64,000 nucleotides of DNA, taken from positions 5,751,001-5,815,000 of the forward strand of contig NC_083514.1 in NCBI RefSeq assembly GCF_032362555.1. The letters run 5' to 3'. A program made the position numbers and the translations under genes. This stretch comes from Amyelois transitella (taxonomy: Eukaryota > Arthropoda > Insecta > Lepidoptera > Pyralidae). This document shows positions 61,901-64,000 of this stretch, piece by piece; within the stretch, counting starts at the first letter, position 1, and each line of letters starts with the position of its first letter. Under the pieces are notes generated by a model that had not been told where the DNA came from, made no database searches, and worked only from the letters and a program-made list of their open reading frames with translations.

Positions 61901-62374
61901 GTTTAAAAAAAACTAAAAAACTACGCTTTTATTGCTAATCAAACTAAAAAATAGAAAATAAAAATTAATGACAAAGGAATTATAAAACAGTAGTAGCAAG
62001 TCGAACAATCAGTTATAGTCAATTACCTCCGATTAAAATTATAACAAAATTAAATTTATAAACAAAACAATTTAAATCGGAGTAAAAAGCGTGGGGTGCA
62101 TTTTACTTCATTTTCATATCTCTCTTGTCATAAATATATGCTAATAGAATGATTTTAATATTTACTACATCAAGCACCCCACGCTTTTTACTCTGATTTA
62201 AATTGTTTTGTTTATAAATTTAATTTTGTTATAATTTTAATCGGAGGTAATTGACTATAACTGATTGTTCGACTTGCTACTACTGTTTTATAATTCCTTT
62301 GTCATTAATTTTTATTTTCTATTTTTTAGTTTGATTAGCAATAAAAGCGTAGTTTTTTAGTTTTTTTTTTAAAC
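61901..62374. mobile_element. Near-perfect foldback element (about 200-bp arms)
   Basis: The left arm (61901-62099) and right arm (62174-62374) are reverse complements with one substitution and a 2-base difference in an A/T run; the loop is 74 bases. Each arm contains its own smaller inverted repeat (CTCCGATTAAAATT ... AATTTAAATCGGAG). A diverged direct copy of the arm's outer end lies just to the left (about 61850-61900). No coding capacity. If transcribed it would fold into a long dsRNA hairpin. Confidence 0.93.
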
Positions 62375-64000
62375 TATTTCTGCATATTACGCAAGTTTTT
62401 GTCTTTGATGTTTGTCAATCTTAAGAATTTTTCCAGTGATTGGCTGGTCAATATTATATAGAGAGAAAAGATTCATATTTTTGTTTGTAACTTTATTTCC
62501 GCACATATTACAGAGTAGCTGGTCCCTTTGGCTTCCACATGACATGAACCAGATCATCCATTTCTTTCGCCAAAAGAATATGCTCATCAGGTTGAACTTT
62601 TGTTAATATGTCTTTTCGATATTTCCTATAGTTTAGCTGAGCTGTTATGGTTCGCTTCAGCTGTTCCAGATTCCAAAATAATTATACCCTATATGTTGGC
62701 CAGGCATAATAAGAGCTATACAACAAAAAACTTTAATTCAAATACGTTCAGTAGTTCCGGAGATTAGCGTTACAAACAAATATACAAACAGACAGACTTT
62801 TTTAAAATTTATGCTCGGTTACTATTTATCATAATAATTTAAAAAAAAACTCAATGTGCAGTCAAATTTTTTTACTGCTTTATTATATGTATTGATGATT
62901 GATCGTATAGGTGTTTTCACCAGAATTCACTAATTGTTACCTAGACGACTCCAAACCAATGAAAAAGCCATAAAATTAGTTGTTTTCGTTTAGATTTGAA
63001 ACCAGAATCTTTATTAAACCATAGCAACAGAATTCTGTAGAATTTAAAATAAAAGAAGACAATTAGCGTCGCGCCGCGGCGTTCTATTGTCGTCGGCGCC
63101 AAGACATTAGTTGGCGCGATGCATCGGCGATCGTCGGGAACTGCACGTCCTCGGCTCATGTTGCGGCTAAAAGCGGAGCCGTCACCGCGCGCGTACGCAG
63201 AAATAAACGCAAACAAACAGAACAGAAGCTTGCAGAAATAACCTGTGTGTGTAGTAAACGGATGACTCGACACGACTCGCACGCACAAAATGCGAATGTA
63301 ATCATGATCATGCAACATATTGAATGTTGTTTTTAATACATATCCTCTTTTTGTGGAATGAGTTCTGTTTACTAATGAAAACTTAAAAAAAACCTACAAT
63401 GGCTATGTTTATTCAGGCAACTAAATTTGTATGACCATCCAATCCATCCAATTTGGTCAAGTCCCCTTGATTAAAACAAAGGCTACTTAGACAGCAGTCG
63501 CTTTACTGTAATTATGTGATATCCTATTTTTTCGCGCAGGGCACATAACTGCAGAATCTTTCTTGGTGACCTGTTATTGGTCGGAAAAATTGCAGCTTTA
63601 TGAACTCCAATTTTTTACTTTTTCCATATCATAAGAGTAAATTGATTGAAATAAATATTTATACAGCGTGCATATTACTCTATTGCCAATAAGTACATTT
63701 TACAGCTTGTTTTTACAGCAATTAAAACGCAAATGATGATTACTACATCTCAGCGGTTTAATAACCATAAAATAACTATGAAATTATGTTTACTAATAAA
63801 TAACTGTAAATTTAAATGTTTCAGGCAGGGGTTATAAGTATATAGCATCACTTAAAATGCAGGAGCTACGTCAGAACTTTCCTCATTTCATAATTTTAGC
63901 ATTAGGTAAGTATAGCAAGACAGATTGTTTTCCGTGACGCCATCGCCGCAGCCGACGACGAAGTTAACTAGGCTAGAGAAAGATAGATCTTTTTAGCTAT
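62375..64000. other. Right-edge region, presumed intron or intergenic
   Basis: Contains a SINE-tail-like piece (62690-62800: GTAGTTCCGGAGATTAGCGT, ACAAACAGACAGAC) and a GC-rich CpG patch at 63060-63280 with no supported frame. A short segment (63825-63904) sits between a TTTCAG acceptor and a G|GTAAGT donor. Phase would allow a join to the exon at 61311, but the reading (RGYKYIASLKMQELRQNFPH) does not look like a THAP continuation. Confidence 0.3.

Noticed and set aside
62941-63318. 125-codon minus-strand frame
   Set aside because: Composition-driven frame over a GC-rich patch with no family signature.
63825-63904. Second exon of the THAP-like gene
   Set aside because: Splice borders and phase fit, but the peptide lacks the expected finger residues.

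Overview
The window looks like nuclear DNA of a moth or butterfly (Lepidoptera). It is AT-rich, its genes are split by GT-AG introns, and two genes are low-complexity insect cuticular proteins. A tRNA-derived SINE and several dispersed repeats of a kind common in moths run through it, one of them ending in (ATGT)n. No bacterial, organellar or CRISPR features were seen. Species cannot be named from the sequence.

Layout. 0.6-4.4 kb: two minus-strand, intronless cuticular protein genes with matching core promoters and 5' leaders. 4.4-16.4 kb: repeat-rich intergenic DNA. 16.4-20.7 kb (+): a five-exon gene for a 1100-residue secreted, catalytically dead clip-domain serine protease homolog of the scarface type. 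21.5-23.5 kb (+): a five-exon IQCK-like IQ-motif protein. 24.4-26.6 kb (-): a three-exon gene for mitochondrial ribosomal protein mS34. 26.6-34.5 kb: intergenic DNA with several DNA transposons and palindromes. 34.5-41.5 kb (-): a five-exon gene for 3-phosphoinositide-dependent kinase 1 (PDK1), with a dead LINE fragment in its 4.1-kb first intron. 41.9-61.3 kb: a gene-poor stretch of nested repeats with scattered GC-richer, CpG-containing patches that may be regulatory. About 61.3 kb: a probable first coding exon of a THAP-like gene running off the right edge. An almost perfect 0.47-kb foldback element lies just downstream, inside its presumed intron.

The conserved genes do unrelated jobs (cuticle, extracellular signalling or matrix, possibly cilium, mitochondrial translation, insulin/PI3K signalling), so this is an ordinary mixed chromosomal neighbourhood. 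All exon joins were worked out by hand from splice motifs and phase and add up to whole open frames. The less familiar material is structural: a CLIP domain opened by a 362-residue cysteine-free insert, a 63-bp TIR element with repeated GCCAGACA motifs, a 1.1-kb element carrying a lone coding exon, a probable hAT element with an 8-bp flanking repeat, two perfect palindromes of 47-48 bp, and the young foldback.
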